Assembly: GCA_002633025.1 (NCBI GenBank)
Contig: NMRB01000472.1
Coordinates: 184,004-248,003 of the forward strand
Source: Notospermus geniculatus
Lineage: Eukaryota; Nemertea; Pilidiophora; Heteronemertea; Lineidae
Reading direction: 5' to 3'
Length of the DNA: 64,000 bases
Part shown: positions 1 through 11,787 of the stretch, in pieces
Layout: each line of letters opens with the position of its first letter
Position numbering within the stretch: the first letter of the stretch is position 1
The notes under the pieces: generated by a model
Seen by the model: the letters and a program-made list of their open reading frames with translations, nothing else
What the model was told of the DNA's origin: nothing
The model's database searches: none
Program-made: the position numbers and the translations under genes

Positions 1-917
1 ACGACCCCTGTAACATGAAAAGTAGTTGTAGCATTCTGATTAATTGGAATCACTAGGGATCAGAGACAATCACTTTATAGGTCTTTTTAGTAGCTCATCT
101 TGACTCGATGCCACCCAATACAAGACCATCATCGCCTTAAAAAAGTTCCTTTTGATATCGCCACATCTCAAGATATGGCTTCCTGAAGAAGTGTAATGAA
201 CTCGCCACAAAAACGGTTGTCAAACATCTCATTTCCATGGTAACTGCCTCTCGTCAATTGGCCCAAATTTATTGGCCACAAACCAAAGAAACATGGTGAT
301 TGCACCATTCTGTTTAGTCCTACTTTTCACTTGATTGTTCTGATATGCAGATGGCTTGTGTCATCGATGATGTTTCAAGCGGATTGGAAGAGATGAGACA
401 TCATGTACCAGCATCCGAGATTACCTCAGCATCCTTGGGTCATCAGTGATGCACAGGACTATAAATGTCTGAGCTGATTCTCAAATCACCGACATATCTG
501 ATGAGGTGTCTGCCAAATTGGAGCCGCTAGAGATGGCAATGTTTGGGTTAATCAAGCCTCTCTTGGGGTACTGTGTGATTTCTACTCTCTGTAGGCGTTT
601 GTATGAAAGATGCATCGGAGATAAGATTGGGACAGTAGCAAAAGTTTAGTCAAGAATATTGGACTCGGTATGGCTGAAGGGGTGAATGTCGTCCACTCTG
701 AATCCTAACCCCTGGCCCCTATCCCACAACCCCTGCCAGTGATACCCTGGCCTCCTACCCCTGACCCCTAAAGACTTCTCGTAATCCTTACCTAACCCCC
801 GACCCTTACAGACAGCCGTTACCCTTGATACTGGGTACCCTGTTCCATGGGATCAGATGACATTTTCACCTTTTACCTTCGTATGTCAGGTTTTATACCT
901 GTTTCACCCATCCCTTC
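1..917. other. non-coding sequence, no gene seen
   Basis: No coding segment, RNA gene or clear repeat is supported here. Positions about 705-840 form a degenerate C-rich tract made of loosely repeated CCCCTRNCCC words. It is probably simple-sequence DNA. Confidence 0.6.
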
Positions 918-1186
918 TACAGTACAGGTCACAATTGACATCCCTACGGCTTCGCATAAGTTACGCGTAACTTATGCGTAACTCACGACTTTGGTTTCGC
1001 GTAACTCACCACGTAACTTGCCAAAATCGCGTAACTCGCCTCGTAAATCACTGCGTAGCTAGCGAAATTCGCGTAACTCACCTCGTTATTTATGTGTAAC
1101 ATAGCTCGTGAGTTGTTGCGTAAGTTACGAGTGACTTACGCGCAACTTACGCGAATTTAGGGATGTCAATTGTGACCTGTACTGTA
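918..1186. mobile_element. Tc1/mariner-like MITE with GCGTAACT-rich interior
   Basis: The ends are inverted copies of CAGTACAGGTCACAATTGAC followed by ATCCCTA, immediately flanked by TA on both sides (918-919 and 1185-1186). A TA target duplication with a CAGT terminus fits a non-autonomous Tc1/mariner-type element. The interior of about 200 bp is built from many direct and inverted variants of GCGTAACT and AAGTTACGCG, so the element can fold on itself. No transposase frame is present. Confidence 0.75.
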
Positions 1187-1726
1187 AACCAGTGTTGACT
1201 GATCTTCCCCTCTTTTGTTTGTTCCCCTTGATAACCAACGACCAGTGAATGAAACCTGCTGCATCGGAATCTGCATCAAACTTACCTTGTATCAATTATT
1301 CTACAGGTTCTCGGAAACCTTGGGTATAGATTACTTTATGTTCATTCATAATTGAAAATTCCGATATTTCAGAGGAGTCTCAGATAAATCAATGAAATTG
1401 GAAACATCAGAACTTCTTTTTTTCTTCCATTCTGGATATCAAAGAAAGGATTTTGTTAGCGGATCTCTGGAGCCGATGAAACACGTTCTTTTTCTGTGTT
1501 GTCAACAAACATTGAGTCGTGATATTTGGTATCATCATTGTTGTGTATAAATATGTTTGCTCTGTGGCCTGGAGGGGTGAGGAGCAGCCTTGATGAGCGA
1601 AATGTTTGTACAGTAAAAAGCAGTCTATTGTGATGTGGCATTGTTCTCCAACACTGACTCAATCGCAGTTTCTCATCCTGAGGCTGATTCATGTTCAGTA
1701 GCCTGATCCAATGTGAAGTTGCATTT
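1187..1726. other. non-coding sequence, nothing recognised
   Basis: There is no credible exon, RNA or repeat. Short open frames here lack splice context and recognisable similarity. Confidence 0.5.
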
Positions 1727-2112
1727 CAATGGCATTCCATTGTTCTGTCCCTAGGACTCCACCAAGGCTGACCGACCAGTTCAATAGCATTCCATTGTTC
1801 TGTCCCCAGGACTCTACCAAGGCTGACCGACCAGTTCAATGACATTCCATTGTTCTGTCCCCAGGACTCTACCAAGGCTGACCGACCAGTTCAATGGCAT
1901 TCCATTCCCCAGGACTCTACCAAGGCTGACCGACCAGTTCAATGGCATTCCATTGTTCTGTCCCCAGGACTGTACCAAGGCTGACCGACCAGTAATGGCA
2001 TTCCATTGTTCTGTCCCTAGGACTCTACCAAGGTTGACCGACCAGTTCAATATAGCATTCCACTGTTCTGTCCGCAGTACCGGTACCAAGGCTAACTGAC
2101 AAGTTCAATGGC
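1727..2112. repeat. 55-bp minisatellite, about 7 copies
   Basis: Direct repeats start near 1727, 1782, 1837, 1892, 1940, 1992, 2048 and 2107 (the last partial). Each contains GGCATTCCATTGTTCTGTCC and ACCAAGGCTGACCGACCAG. The fourth copy lacks the TGTTCTGTCC block, and others carry small indels. Open frames across the array on both strands are a by-product of the repeat. Confidence 0.9.
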
Positions 2113-2540
2113 ATTTCAGTTCAACAGACTGTAATTCTGTCCCTGGGGTTGTGCCAAGGACCTTTCCGCCCTCAACCCTTCCATCCAAATCACGTGGCTA
2201 ACATCATCATACAGGATTCCTGTGTCCCTCCGATACTGCCTGCGGCAGGATATCCCGTCACACTGTAATAAACAGTATCTGATCCTCCGCTGCCCCAAGA
2301 CACAACCCGCCCGCAGGATTCTGACAGTTATTATGCCGAGGAGTTGGTGATTGAATTGGCTGCATATTTCATAGTATTTTACTTCACCAGTCGGTGATTT
2401 CATCAACACGTACCATTGATGGCGACGCTTTGATTGCTGTCGCTTGGATGCCAAGTTTCAGTGGCATGCAGCATGATGCTTGTCATCTTGGACAAGTCAC
2501 TTGTCTGATGTTTGATTCAAATCTAAACTTGGCAGTGGAG
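2113..2540. other. non-coding sequence, nothing recognised
   Basis: The stretch lies between a minisatellite and a SINE. Short frames on both strands show no known domain and no splice-site support. Confidence 0.4.
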
Positions 2541-2842
2541 TTACTTGATCACCTTGGGTATCTATCTTCCCATCAGGGGCAAAGCTAAAGCATTATTGGC
2601 CCTGGTAGTCCAGGAGCCAGATGAGGTATGGAAGAGGCCATCTAAACTAGGCCTACTCGCGTTCCTCACACGGATTCACTTGCCCTTACAAGGGCACAAG
2701 GTACAAGGCAGCAGAGCTTACTGTCTCCTGCGACAGACTGAAAATCTAGGGATGATTGATCCCATATGGGCAAGGTTGGATTTGAACCCGGGACCCGCCG
2801 CGTGCTAAGCGGATGTGATAACCACTGGACTATCAAGGCTCA
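2541..2842 (-). mobile_element. tRNA-derived SINE, family A (full length)
   Basis: Read on the minus strand, it begins with a tRNA-like head. The A-box region is near 2822-2838, and a B-box-like GGGTTCAAATCC lies near 2777-2792. The anticodon-loop region resembles TTAGCA. A body of about 200 bp follows, containing AGGGCAAGTGAATCC-like and CCAGGGCCAATAATGCTTT-like blocks. The same head and body recur at 24528, 28960, 36405, 42411, 47985 and 55829, so this is an interspersed family and not a tRNA gene. Confidence 0.85.
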
Positions 2843-3375
2843 GCAGTCAAATCCAAGGACAAAGTAATGATTGTGGTCTGTGTTAGCTCAAAGTCTCTCG
2901 GAGAGAGTTGGCTCAATATCACATGAAACTTGGAAGGACACCCACAATATGAATGGTGACAATGTGTCTGCTGTACCAATCTGATGGTGTAGGACTCGAT
3001 TCATTTTCAATCGATAACATTGACTGCGAATAAGTAATGATTTGTGTCGATATACAGTGAACACTCATCGAGATCATTCATGTTGAGTTCAGCCTGGTAT
3101 ATCACGACTCATTCGAAGCCATTAATGATCCGTCTGGGTCGAATACGAACTCATTCATACCTAGTGCACTCGGTGAAATATTGACAATATTATTACTGGT
3201 TATGTAAGATGCCAGCCTATCGTAGTAATTACCTCGTCATGACTCACAAATTACAGAGGAATTAAAAACCCGGATGAGAAAAAGGCAGTTTATTTGGGGG
3301 CACAGTTGTTAGGTTTCAAACAACACTGGCTGGCATGGTGGTGGCAATCTGTGACATTATGATGTGGTCAGCCTC
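2843..3375. other. non-coding sequence, nothing recognised
   Basis: The region is AT-rich with no supported exon or repeat. Confidence 0.5.
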
Positions 3376-3702
3376 CCTGATCCTTGGTATTTCCTCTCGA
3401 CTCAGTCGTCATGGTTTTCTATCATCTTTGCCCCAGTCGAGGACCAAGCTGACAGGGTGTGTCGAGGCTGAGGTTTGGACCTGCTTGACTAGGACTAGAA
3501 AGGGAGACAACCCCACACTCCACCAAGCCGGGTGTGACATTCAGTGACAGTCAATAATTCTCCCTGGTCCACAGTACTTCCTATTGGCTCTGTTGTCATG
3601 GTTTTCTGTATCATACTTGCCCCAGATGAGGACCGCCGAGAGGCTGTGTCCAGCCTGTGGCTTGGACCTTCTGGACTCAGACTAGGAGGGGGACAGCCAA
3701 TC
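3376..3702. repeat. diverged tandem duplication, about 190-bp period
   Basis: The block at about 3380-3515 is re-used in diverged form at about 3568-3702. Shared landmarks in order are GTCATGGTTTTCT, TTGCCCCAG followed by GAGGACC, a GGCTGTGTC/GGGTGTGTC word, TTGGACCT/TTTGGACCT and GACTAGGA. The divergence is high, so the duplication is old. Confidence 0.6.
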
Positions 3703-4240
3703 TGCCACCAGGCTTGCCGACCGTGAATCTCCCACTGGGATTCTCACAGACTTGCTCTTGGGTTCGTCAGATTGTCAATCACATTTTGAATGAGATTGAT
3801 ATTGTTGCTCCAATATTCTACCATACTCCATCAAGTTTTTTCCACTTTGAATAGTTCCAACTGATAAATTAAATATTGAAGCTGTTTTTCGTGGAACTCG
3901 CGCTGTTTCTTGTTCAGAATTCCTCGCGAATCAGTACGTTACGATGATGAATGAAACTCCGAATTGATTAAGTGTCGTTCTCACCAATTAACCCACTGAC
4001 ACGCTCTCATGGGCGGAATTTTCTGCTGGATATTCATCAGCTGCATTATCGAAAGTGGAAGAAACCGATGAAAAATTGATCACGGCGGAACTGTTTTAAT
4101 TATTGCATGAAGCTATCAGGTGGATTGTGTGGATATGAGTGGTAGATTGAGTCTGACAGCATTTGGTGGTTGTAGGAGCTTTGCTGAGAGTAGGACTTGA
4201 ACTCAAGATCTCGTGCACAGATCAGTATGTTGTCGACAAT
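3703..4240. other. non-coding sequence, nothing recognised
   Basis: No exon, RNA gene or repeat can be supported. Confidence 0.45.
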
Positions 4241-4379
4241 CAGGGTTTCTGCCAGAAATTTTTTTGAGGGTAATAATTTCTTCAAAATCAGCAAAAACCC
4301 CATGAAATTAAAGAAAATGGCCCTTTTCTGTTCCTTTCTGTTCACATATTACCCTGAGTACCCTCTGGCGGAAACACTG
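4241..4379. mobile_element. short MITE with about 32-bp imperfect terminal inverted repeats
   Basis: The left end reads CAGGGTTTCTGCCAGAAA and continues to GAGGGTAAT. The reverse complement of the right end reads CAGTGTTTCCGCCAGAGGG and continues to CAGGGTAAT. The two arms pair over about 32 bp with a few mismatches around an A-rich centre. No convincing target-site duplication was found, so the superfamily is left open. Confidence 0.6.
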
Positions 4380-4865
4380 TCAGTATAATGTACCGCCAGT
4401 TATATGGCTGACCATAGCGTGTTGGCCTCCAAGGCGAGTTATGCAACGTCGAGCGTAGTCAGTACTCGAATGGGTGACAGGCATATTTGATACACAACAC
4501 CGATGAGAACTCTGTACATTGCCTCCGTGTTGTGCATTTCAGCATGACTGCAATGTCTGTCGCCAGGGGGGTAACCATGGGATGCAGTTTCTCTTTAAAG
4601 TTCATTCCCCTGGGAGGCTGAAAACCTGTCCCCGAAGTGAATAACCTTCTAAATGCCTGCATCACGGCAGAATTGTTAATTGCCTGATTTTTATCCGGTG
4701 TCAGTGACACTGAGGATGATGAAGTGGTTACAGTGATAAGAAGGAGGAAATTGAACGATTATTCATGCAGGCGACTCCCTCTATTGTAAAAGGTCGTTTC
4801 CTCGGATCCGAGGCAATAACGGTTTCACCATGGATGAAGCCATTTTTTCCTGGACTGTTTGGAGA
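4380..4865. other. non-coding sequence, nothing recognised
   Basis: Short frames on the minus strand show no domain or splice support. Confidence 0.45.
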
Positions 4866-5118
4866 GCGTGGTGGTGCAGTGTTGTCAAGGCCGTTTGACT
4901 TGTAAACAATAGGCCATGGGTTTGATTCCCGGCCAGGATGCCACTTTGTTTCTTTCAATGATCTGAAAGAAACAAGTGTGAAGTGCTAAATGAGCTGCTT
5001 CTTGAGTTCCCAGCCAAAAAAATTTCTGGAGAGACTGGGGAAAATGTGAAGTCGACTGATCATGCTAATTGCCCAGCTAATTGCGGTGGTTATCAGTGTA
5101 AACCTAAACCTTTACCTA
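4866..5118 (+). mobile_element. tRNA-derived SINE, family B
   Basis: A tRNA-like head has GTGGTGCAGTG as A-box region, GACTTGTAA as a Thr-like anticodon loop, and GGGTTTGATTCCCGGCC as B box. The body then runs through TTTCTTTCAATGATCTGAAA and ends in a TTATCAGTGTAAACC-like tail. A sister copy lies at 17785-18030. Shorter relatives lie near 33000 and 52504. Confidence 0.75.
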
Positions 5119-5234
5119 CAACTTTGTCAAGTTAAAGCTGACTGCCCTTTCATAAAGGGACAGGCCTCGGTTCACTTTTCAACCAGTAGGTTGACATTGG
5201 GGTGGTTTTTGGTGAGACTGCATGGGAGTCCTTT

Positions 5235-5391
5235 AAGCGGCGAATCCACTGTCGCGATTTGGGCTTGAGACGGGGTTGCAGTACCTTGCGATTGCCTTAT
5301 ATGGCAATCAGAAGTCCTTATACATGTATGGTAACCGCAAGGGAATGCAACCGCGTCTCAAGCCAAAATCGCGACAGTGGATCACCCGCTT
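5235..5391. mobile_element. fold-back element, about 157 bp
   Basis: The left arm 5235-5280 pairs with the right arm 5346-5391. Both carry ATCCACTGTCGCGATTT and GGCTTGAGACG. Pairing continues inward (CCTTGCGATT against AACCGCAAGG) to a small internal hairpin GATTGCCTTATATGGCAATC. The entire element can fold into one stem. No target duplication or coding capacity was seen. Confidence 0.7.
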
Positions 5392-5832
5392 CAGACTCAA
5401 TGACAATATGTGCTGTACATAATTCCCATAAGTAGTACAATTCATGCTGTTATCACACTTGATGTCCATATGGAGTGACAGGCTCATATCGAACAAGGAA
5501 TCAAACATCGCCATTCACAGCAACAACGATTTGATTATATGATGCAATTGGACGTTATTTGGACAAACGAGTCGAGGTGGAGAATATGACAAATCAATGA
5601 TTTATTTATTATTCATGGCGTTATAATATTTGTCCTTCTGTCCGTCCAATGGCTGGAGGTCTATTTTTATCAACGAGTTTTGAATCATTGATGAGGAATG
5701 TCAATACACGACCCATTCATGATTTCAGGGAACCATTACATTCAGAGCTGTTTCCACAATGGTGATGTGAAATGCCCTCATGATTGCCGTAAAACTTTCA
5801 CCACTTCAGTGAGAAAATGTCAGTGATTGTAT
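5392..5832. other. non-coding sequence, nothing recognised
   Basis: No supported feature other than the 8-bp target duplication of the next element (5825-5832). Confidence 0.5.
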
Positions 5833-6155
5833 CACAGGGACTTGACACGAGATAGTAAAAGCTAGGGTTATAACCCTAACCCTAACCCTATCTAGGGTTT
5901 TCACCTTCATTTAGGGTTATACTTAGGGTTACAACCCTCAACTAGGGTTAGGGTTAAACACAAAAAAATAAAAATCCCCTAGGTATATAGTGGGGTATAT
6001 ATACCTAGGGGGATTTTTATTTTTTTGTGTTTAACCCTAACCCTAGTTGAGGGTTGTAACCCTAAGTATAACCCTAAATGAAGGTGAAAACCCTAGATAG
6101 GGTTAGGGTTAGGGTTATAACCCTAGCTTTTACTATCTCGCGTCAAGTCCCTGTG
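5833..6155. mobile_element. hAT-like palindromic MITE carrying TAGGG/CCCTA repeats
   Basis: The sequence is flanked by an 8-bp direct duplication GATTGTAT (5825-5832 and 6156-6163). The termini are CACAGGGACTTGAC and its inverse. The full 323 bp is a near-perfect palindrome with arms of about 155 nt. The only clear arm mismatch is a CACGAG/CGCGAG difference near the ends. Each arm is filled with TAGGGTTA/TAACCCTA words, including short runs of the telomere-like hexamer, plus an A/T-rich core. An 8-bp duplication with CA-starting ends fits hAT elements. No transposase is present. Confidence 0.85.
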
Positions 6156-6163
6156 GATTGTAT

Positions 6164-7554
6164 GGCCAGGTTTTGACATTTTGTCTGAGCAGGTTGCAGT
6201 ACAGGTTATCATGGAAGGGACTATTGCTGTCGAACTGAAAAAGGAAACAGTGGTAAATTGCCCATTGAGAGGCAATTTGTGCAAGAAAATTCTCACATGG
6301 AGTTGTGACCTTAGATTGGGAACTCAGCAGACTACCGTATAGACTACAGAAGACTTCCTCCAACATCGACGGATGTCACACTGCACTTCTTTCACTTAAG
6401 TGTTGTGTATCCCTGTTCTGGGATACTTCTAGAAGTAAGATAGATTTCACCTCAAAATCAGCATTGGTATGCAAGTACTGTATTGATTGGTGGTTTCCCG
6501 GTCCAGACCGTCGACACTTCCTGTAGACGCACATGATCTCTACGTGAGATCCTGATCAATGTTACTTGCCGCAAGCCACAGCCGTGTGAATTACAACCTG
6601 ACCAAATTATTCAACGTTTAGTGGATGATTCGAGTGCTCTTGTTAGTTCTGACTCGCTTTATTAGCATCGGCTTGAAATTTAATGACAAAGTCACATAAA
6701 AACTGTAGTCACTGCTTGAATATGCTAATTAACGTCTGTTTTTATCAATTTCCTCTTCACCTTTTTCCCCGACTGGTTCAAAGGTGAGCCTTGTCTCATT
6801 TTGATTGCAAATGAATCGACCACATGTCCAATCAGTCTCCCTGTTTCACCTCGGAGAGAAGATACAGCCTCTGGAAAAACAAGATGTAGCCGTTACAAGA
6901 CAAATTGGTTTGAGGTGAATAATGTATCCCGCAGGCCCCAGGTGCCTCGTATAAAATATTCATCACTGAATTACACGGAGACTTACAAGACCTTTTAACA
7001 TTCATGTGGCACTTGAACCTTGCATTGGCGTCTGCCAAGATCAAGAATTAACAGGAATGAACAGAGACGTGGACGAAAAAGATGTAATGGTAAGCCACCA
7101 GTGGCCTAACATTGGTGTTATAGCCTAAAGTAGCAGGCCTTGGCCTACGTGCTGGTCACCCATCCTGACGCATTCAACATCGTCTACATCTGCAACCATA
7201 GGCCAGGCTGTGGCTGCCTGTGGGTTAGGCCATGCCATACGTGGGTGTACCAGTATGCAGGTGTGTGATTCTAACTTTTCACAGCTGATGCAGCATCGTA
7301 CCCTCTTTCACACCTGCTTTCACGGCCGTCGGAACTTCACCCCTGAAGGCTGACGTATAATCAAGATTCAGGCCAACAAACAGGAAAAAAGAAGGATATC
7401 ATAGATTACAAATCAAATATTGCTGGCACTTTCGACCGCAAGAAGACGGATCAATATAATATCCTATCAGTATTCATACGGAGAACCAGCGTTTCATTAT
7501 AGATCCTCGCGATTTCTATCGGCTCATCTGCGTCGTGTCACCACCAGGCTCTAC
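6164..7554. other. non-coding sequence, nothing recognised
   Basis: Single-copy sequence up to the breakpoint of the 5-kb tandem duplication. I see no supported exon, RNA or repeat. Confidence 0.45.
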
Positions 7555-7869
7555 TCAAGTTCTCGATGGCATTCTTACAGACACTCAGCAAGATTGCGGG
7601 AGAGGAGGGATGTGTTTTCTCTTCCTTGCCTATCCTTCTTTCCCAGTTCCAATAAAGACGTTGAGACGAGTTCTCCTCCTCCTCCTGTATGCAGGTCATA
7701 CAGAAGAGAAGATTTGGCGGTTTGAAGGATAAGGGGAGTGTGAGGTACCCTCATCATACAGACGAAGACGAATGGCCCTCATGCAGCTGCCACTGGCTGT
7801 GGTAGGGTGCAACCCATAAGAGTTTGGTGCATGTTCTGTGTGCAGTTAGGAAGTAGAGAGTTTTAGTGG

Positions 7870-8460
7870 CACCTGGTGCAGTCTAAGAGGATGGCTTATG
7901 GTGCTGTTCTAGATGATGGTTTCAGTGGCACCAGAGATGGTGCAGTCCTAAGAGTATGATTCTTCTTCATATGGCACCTAAGATGGTACAGTCCTAGAGA
8001 ACAGGATTGCTCCTATGGCACCAGGGATTGTGAAGTAGTTGTAGAAGTCGCGTCCATTGACCGCCAGAGATGGTGCAGTCATGGAGAGAAGATGGTTCCA
8101 ATGGGCACCAGAGATGGTGTTGTCCTAGGTAGTGCTGCCGACGGCACAGGGGATGGTGCTGCTCTAGATGGTGCTGCCAGCAGCACACGAGATGGTGCTG
8201 TTCTAGATAGTGCTGCCAATGGCATCAGAGGTGGTGCTGTTCTAGATGGTACTTCCAACAGCACCAGAGATGGAGCTGTTCTAGATGATACTTTTAATGG
8301 CAGTGGAGTTGGTGCTGTTCTTGATGATGCTTCCAATGGCACCATAGATCATGCTTTTAACAGCACCAGTAATGATTTTAAGCGGCACAAAGGATGGTCT
8401 TCGAGCAGCACCAGAGACGGTGCTGTCCTGGGTAGTGCTTCCAACAGCACCAGAGCAAGG
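7870..8460. repeat. degenerate 42-bp minisatellite (unit B1)
   Basis: Repeated words GGCACCAGAGATGGTGCTG and TTCTAGATGGTGCTTCCAA occur in roughly 42-bp steps. The step is a multiple of three, so an open frame persists at 8092-8613 (+), encoding a low-complexity 14-residue repeat of STRDGAVLDSAANG type. The frame runs into non-repetitive sequence without a recognisable domain. I treat it as a non-coding satellite. Confidence 0.8.
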
Positions 8461-8461
8461 A

Positions 8462-9221
8462 GACGCTGCTGTTCTGGTTTTGCAAAGTTTTGCCCTGCTT
8501 TCTGCAAATACCCGGTATTAGACATTTTGTTCTCCTCCAAATCAATATATATATCTATCAATGTCCCGTATGAAACCGTGGCTGCCTCTGAAGTGATTCT
8601 TTGCTTCTGGTAATGGTTGACTATGCAAATAGAGTCATCCTATGTAATTGAATTAACCTGATTAACTCGATTGTTTCTGCAATGAATAGCAGCAATTGAG
8701 TGAGATGAATGATTTAGCTGGAGGTATCATGCTGGTATGATCAAGAACATTGCACTTGAGTGCAAAACACTAGCGTTGTGTGAATTCTTCTTATAGAAAA
8801 TTCATGTGCCTACTCGGAGTTTGATGACAGAGTTGAATGACTTTTCGGAGCATAGCGTGCGATTTGCTGCTCCAACTTGTTTGAATCAAATCTCTTCTGT
8901 GACAACTTGATATACAGGCGTAATCCCACCAAGAGAAGCAGACGACAGCTACGTCCTTCTATATGGAAGGCAGCCAGCCGCAGCTCGGTTCTTGAGAGGA
9001 AATCATTAGATCTTCACCTTCCCTTCCCGTTCTTGAGAAATACCGAGTCGGATACTCAGGATCGATGACGAATCTACAGCGGAGCCTCATTCTCAATACT
9101 CTTCTCCAGCTCACCAAACGTCTGCTGTAAAAATGCTATGAAGCAGACATGAACAGTCATTGACGGTCCTTGTCGGTAGTGACTGTACAGATGAGAGACA
9201 GGATCTTATATCTTACTTCCA
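8462..9221. other. non-coding part of unit B1
   Basis: No exon or repeat is recognised. The sequence is closely matched in unit B2 (about 13430-14177). Confidence 0.45.
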
Positions 9222-9390
9222 GGAAACAGCCTCTTGTGTTAGTTATTGTCAAGGCAGTCTTGCAGAACCAACCTCTTGTGTGGGTTATTGTCATTGCAGT
9301 CTTGCAGAACCAACCTCTTGTGTGGGCTATTGTCATGGCAGTCTTGCAGAACCAACCTCTTGTGCGAGCTATTGTCATGGCAGTCCTGAA
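9222..9390. repeat. 42-bp minisatellite, about 4 copies (unit B1)
   Basis: The repeat consists of GGCAGTCTTGCAGAACCAAC plus CTCTTGTGTGAGCTATTGTC. It has about four copies here and about eleven in the matching place of unit B2, so copy number changed after or during duplication. Confidence 0.9.
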
Positions 9391-9784
9391 TGCCTCTAAA
9401 GCCAGGCATTGCAGCAGTGACAGTGCTGAGGCTACTTTGAATCTCCCCCATTCGAACCACTAAGCCAGGTTCCTAATCCACCTGCGGCCAGGGGGCAATT
9501 CTTGTAAACCACTGGCTTGCAGATTTAATTCCATTATGTCGCATTGTTTCATTACCAGCTTCCGGCAGGCTGTATTGTCCACGAGATTCTGTTGATCTGC
9601 TCGTTAAATCGTATCATTAGATATTTTATGGCCAGTGTTGTTTATTATCCGTGTGACATTAGGGCAGAGGTTCTCTACTAGAGAATAGTCAGGAATGTGC
9701 TGGGTATCTAACTAGTGTTGTGATAGGTACCAGGATGGGCTGTCCTGTGGTAGCGCCGTTGAATTGGTGGAGGTTTGCGGGCAG

Positions 9785-9887
9785 CCTGAGATAATCTGTC
9801 GTTCTTAGTGCTCGTTCGTTCCCTACGACACCACATCATGCGGCGACGTTGGGTGAGCTAGCGCTAAGAACAACGGATTACGTCAGG
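9785..9887. repeat. imperfect hairpin element (GTTCTTAGCGCTC family), unit B1
   Basis: CCTGAG...ATCTGTCGTTCTTAG pairs with the inverse CTAAGAACAACGGATTACGTCAGG. The same arm sequence family appears in the hairpin at 21353-21456 of the other duplicated locus. This suggests a dispersed fold-back family. Confidence 0.6.
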
Positions 9888-10484
9888 ATGGGAGACCATC
9901 TTGACTACCAAGTGTTGTGACACCGCTCTGCCCTCCGACTACGCTGACATAATAGTCTTCTGATGTACCGGTAGCCAATACACGTGGAGATCCAGGATGC
10001 TAGAGGCTTGCTATGGCCATCTTATTAGTTCCACCAAAACACCGTATACGATGTCACTTATCAATGAAACATGACACTGAAGGATCGAGGTGAACCTTGC
10101 CCTGATATGAGCTGCTTCACCAGCTAAGATGGGAGCCGAGACACCTGGCCCCCTTCTCAAATTCCCCAGAAGACAAGTTCAGATTGGTCCGTCACTTTTC
10201 CAATCGATCCCATGAATCACAAGTGGTCGTCTGCTTCCACTATTTACATACATTGATGTCAAGCGATATCCCCCAAGGATTGAGTCAATACAGTGAAGGA
10301 TACCGAAAAAACCTTCTCATTACTTTCTAGTGCTTGCATCTACATGCCACTGCTGATGTTCACCAAATTTGTTTCTTATACATGTAGGATCTTTCATATT
10401 TACTTTGCAGCTATTCGTTTCTATCTTGTTTACTTATTTACTTTACTTTACTTATTTACTTGGCATAATGAATGCCACAAACCC

Positions 10485-11055
10485 AGCAGAATGCTGAAGA
10501 TTCTGGTGTCCCTTCTGCAATGGCCAAGGGGATCTGGCCGGCGGAGCATTTGGCTACCCATAGAGAACTTTTGCCAAGGACATTCACCCTCCAGCGCTAC
10601 TCCACGATGCTGAGGACAAGTCTCGAAGCTGGAAGAATGTCCATTCAGCATTGGCACCAAAGAGGGTCTGCCCAAAGCGAAAACTAGGCCACCCAGCAAG
10701 AACCTTCACCACCAGGCTTTCAACAAAGACATTCAGAATAAATGCAAGAACCCTTCAGTGAACTCCAGCGGACTCAGTGGAGTCCATGATGCTGAAGATA
10801 GGTCTCAAAGCTCGAATACAAGTCCCTTAACAATGGGAAAGGGTTTGGCCTGTGGAACGACCTCTAACGAACCTTCACCAGGTTGTAACCAAAGGACGTA
10901 CATTTAAATGCCAAAAGCCCTGCACTCCACGATGCTGTTGATAAGTCGTTCGAAGAGAGTACACCCCTCTAGCAATGGCAGACAGGGTCTGACCAGATTG
11001 GAACATCAGGCTACCAATGTAGAACCTTCACCAGGTTTGGATGCCCTTGAATCAA
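10485..11055. repeat. long degenerate tandem repeats, 4 copies (unit B1)
   Basis: Blocks starting near 10488, 10604, 10786 and 10928 each open with a GATGCTGAAGAT/GATGCTGAGGAC-like word. They share ACCAAAGAGGGTCTG/GGCAGACAGGGTCTG and AACCTTCACCA blocks at irregular spacing of 115-180 bp. The block just upstream (10428-10460) is TTTAC simple sequence. Confidence 0.6.
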
Positions 11056-11593
11056 GGACGATCAGTTCCATGCTTTACGTCTTGTGCAGTTGAAAGTCTG
11101 TCCCACTGGTTAACCTTGTTGAAGGTCATTGCCTGGAGTCACCGTGAAGTATTGCTGAATACGGACATAAGTCACGTCTCGCTCTTGGACCCTAGGGTGT
11201 TATAGTTGGCCAACTGTGTTAAGCCACTACTGACTCAGAATTGATCTGACTAACTGGGTTTGGGCCATGACACATCTTCACACCATGGGTCCATATATGG
11301 AAGGCAGGAGACACCGTGGCGGAGCCAAAAGGATAGATTCGAACAGAGGGGTTATGTTCCTTGTTGGTCAGATCTGGACACAAACGTGTCGAAACGGCGA
11401 AGACCATCTTGAGAAACTCAGGCCATATACGGTCCCTACCGCACCCATCCTCCCAAAGCAGGGGTTTTTACCTCCCTTCTCTTCATGAAGAGGAACGAGA
11501 CCAAAGCCCTGCTGTGGGAGGATGTACCGCACCCTAGAATGAGAGGATCAACAGAGGAGATTGTTTTGGAGCCCTTGTGCTGAGAGGATGTTC

Positions 11594-11787
11594 GAAGACT
11601 GGCCCAGCATATTTCACGTTCAGCCGTCTTCCTCATATTTGGACTACCTCATGTAATAGACAGGATATAAATCAATGCCCCATCTCATACGAAGACTGGC
11701 CCAGCATATTTCACGTTCAGCCGTCTTCCTCATATTTGGACTACCTCATGTAATAGACAGGATATAAATCAATGCCCCATCTCATAC
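11594..11787. repeat. 97-bp direct doublet
   Basis: Positions 11594-11690 and 11691-11787 are two adjacent copies starting GAAGACTGGCCCAGC. Unit B2 has a single copy near 16745-16840, so this small duplication is private to unit B1. Confidence 0.92.

Noticed and set aside
5860-6130. True telomere or chromosome end
   Set aside because: The TAGGG repeats are in both orientations within a short palindrome bounded by a target duplication, with ordinary sequence on both sides.
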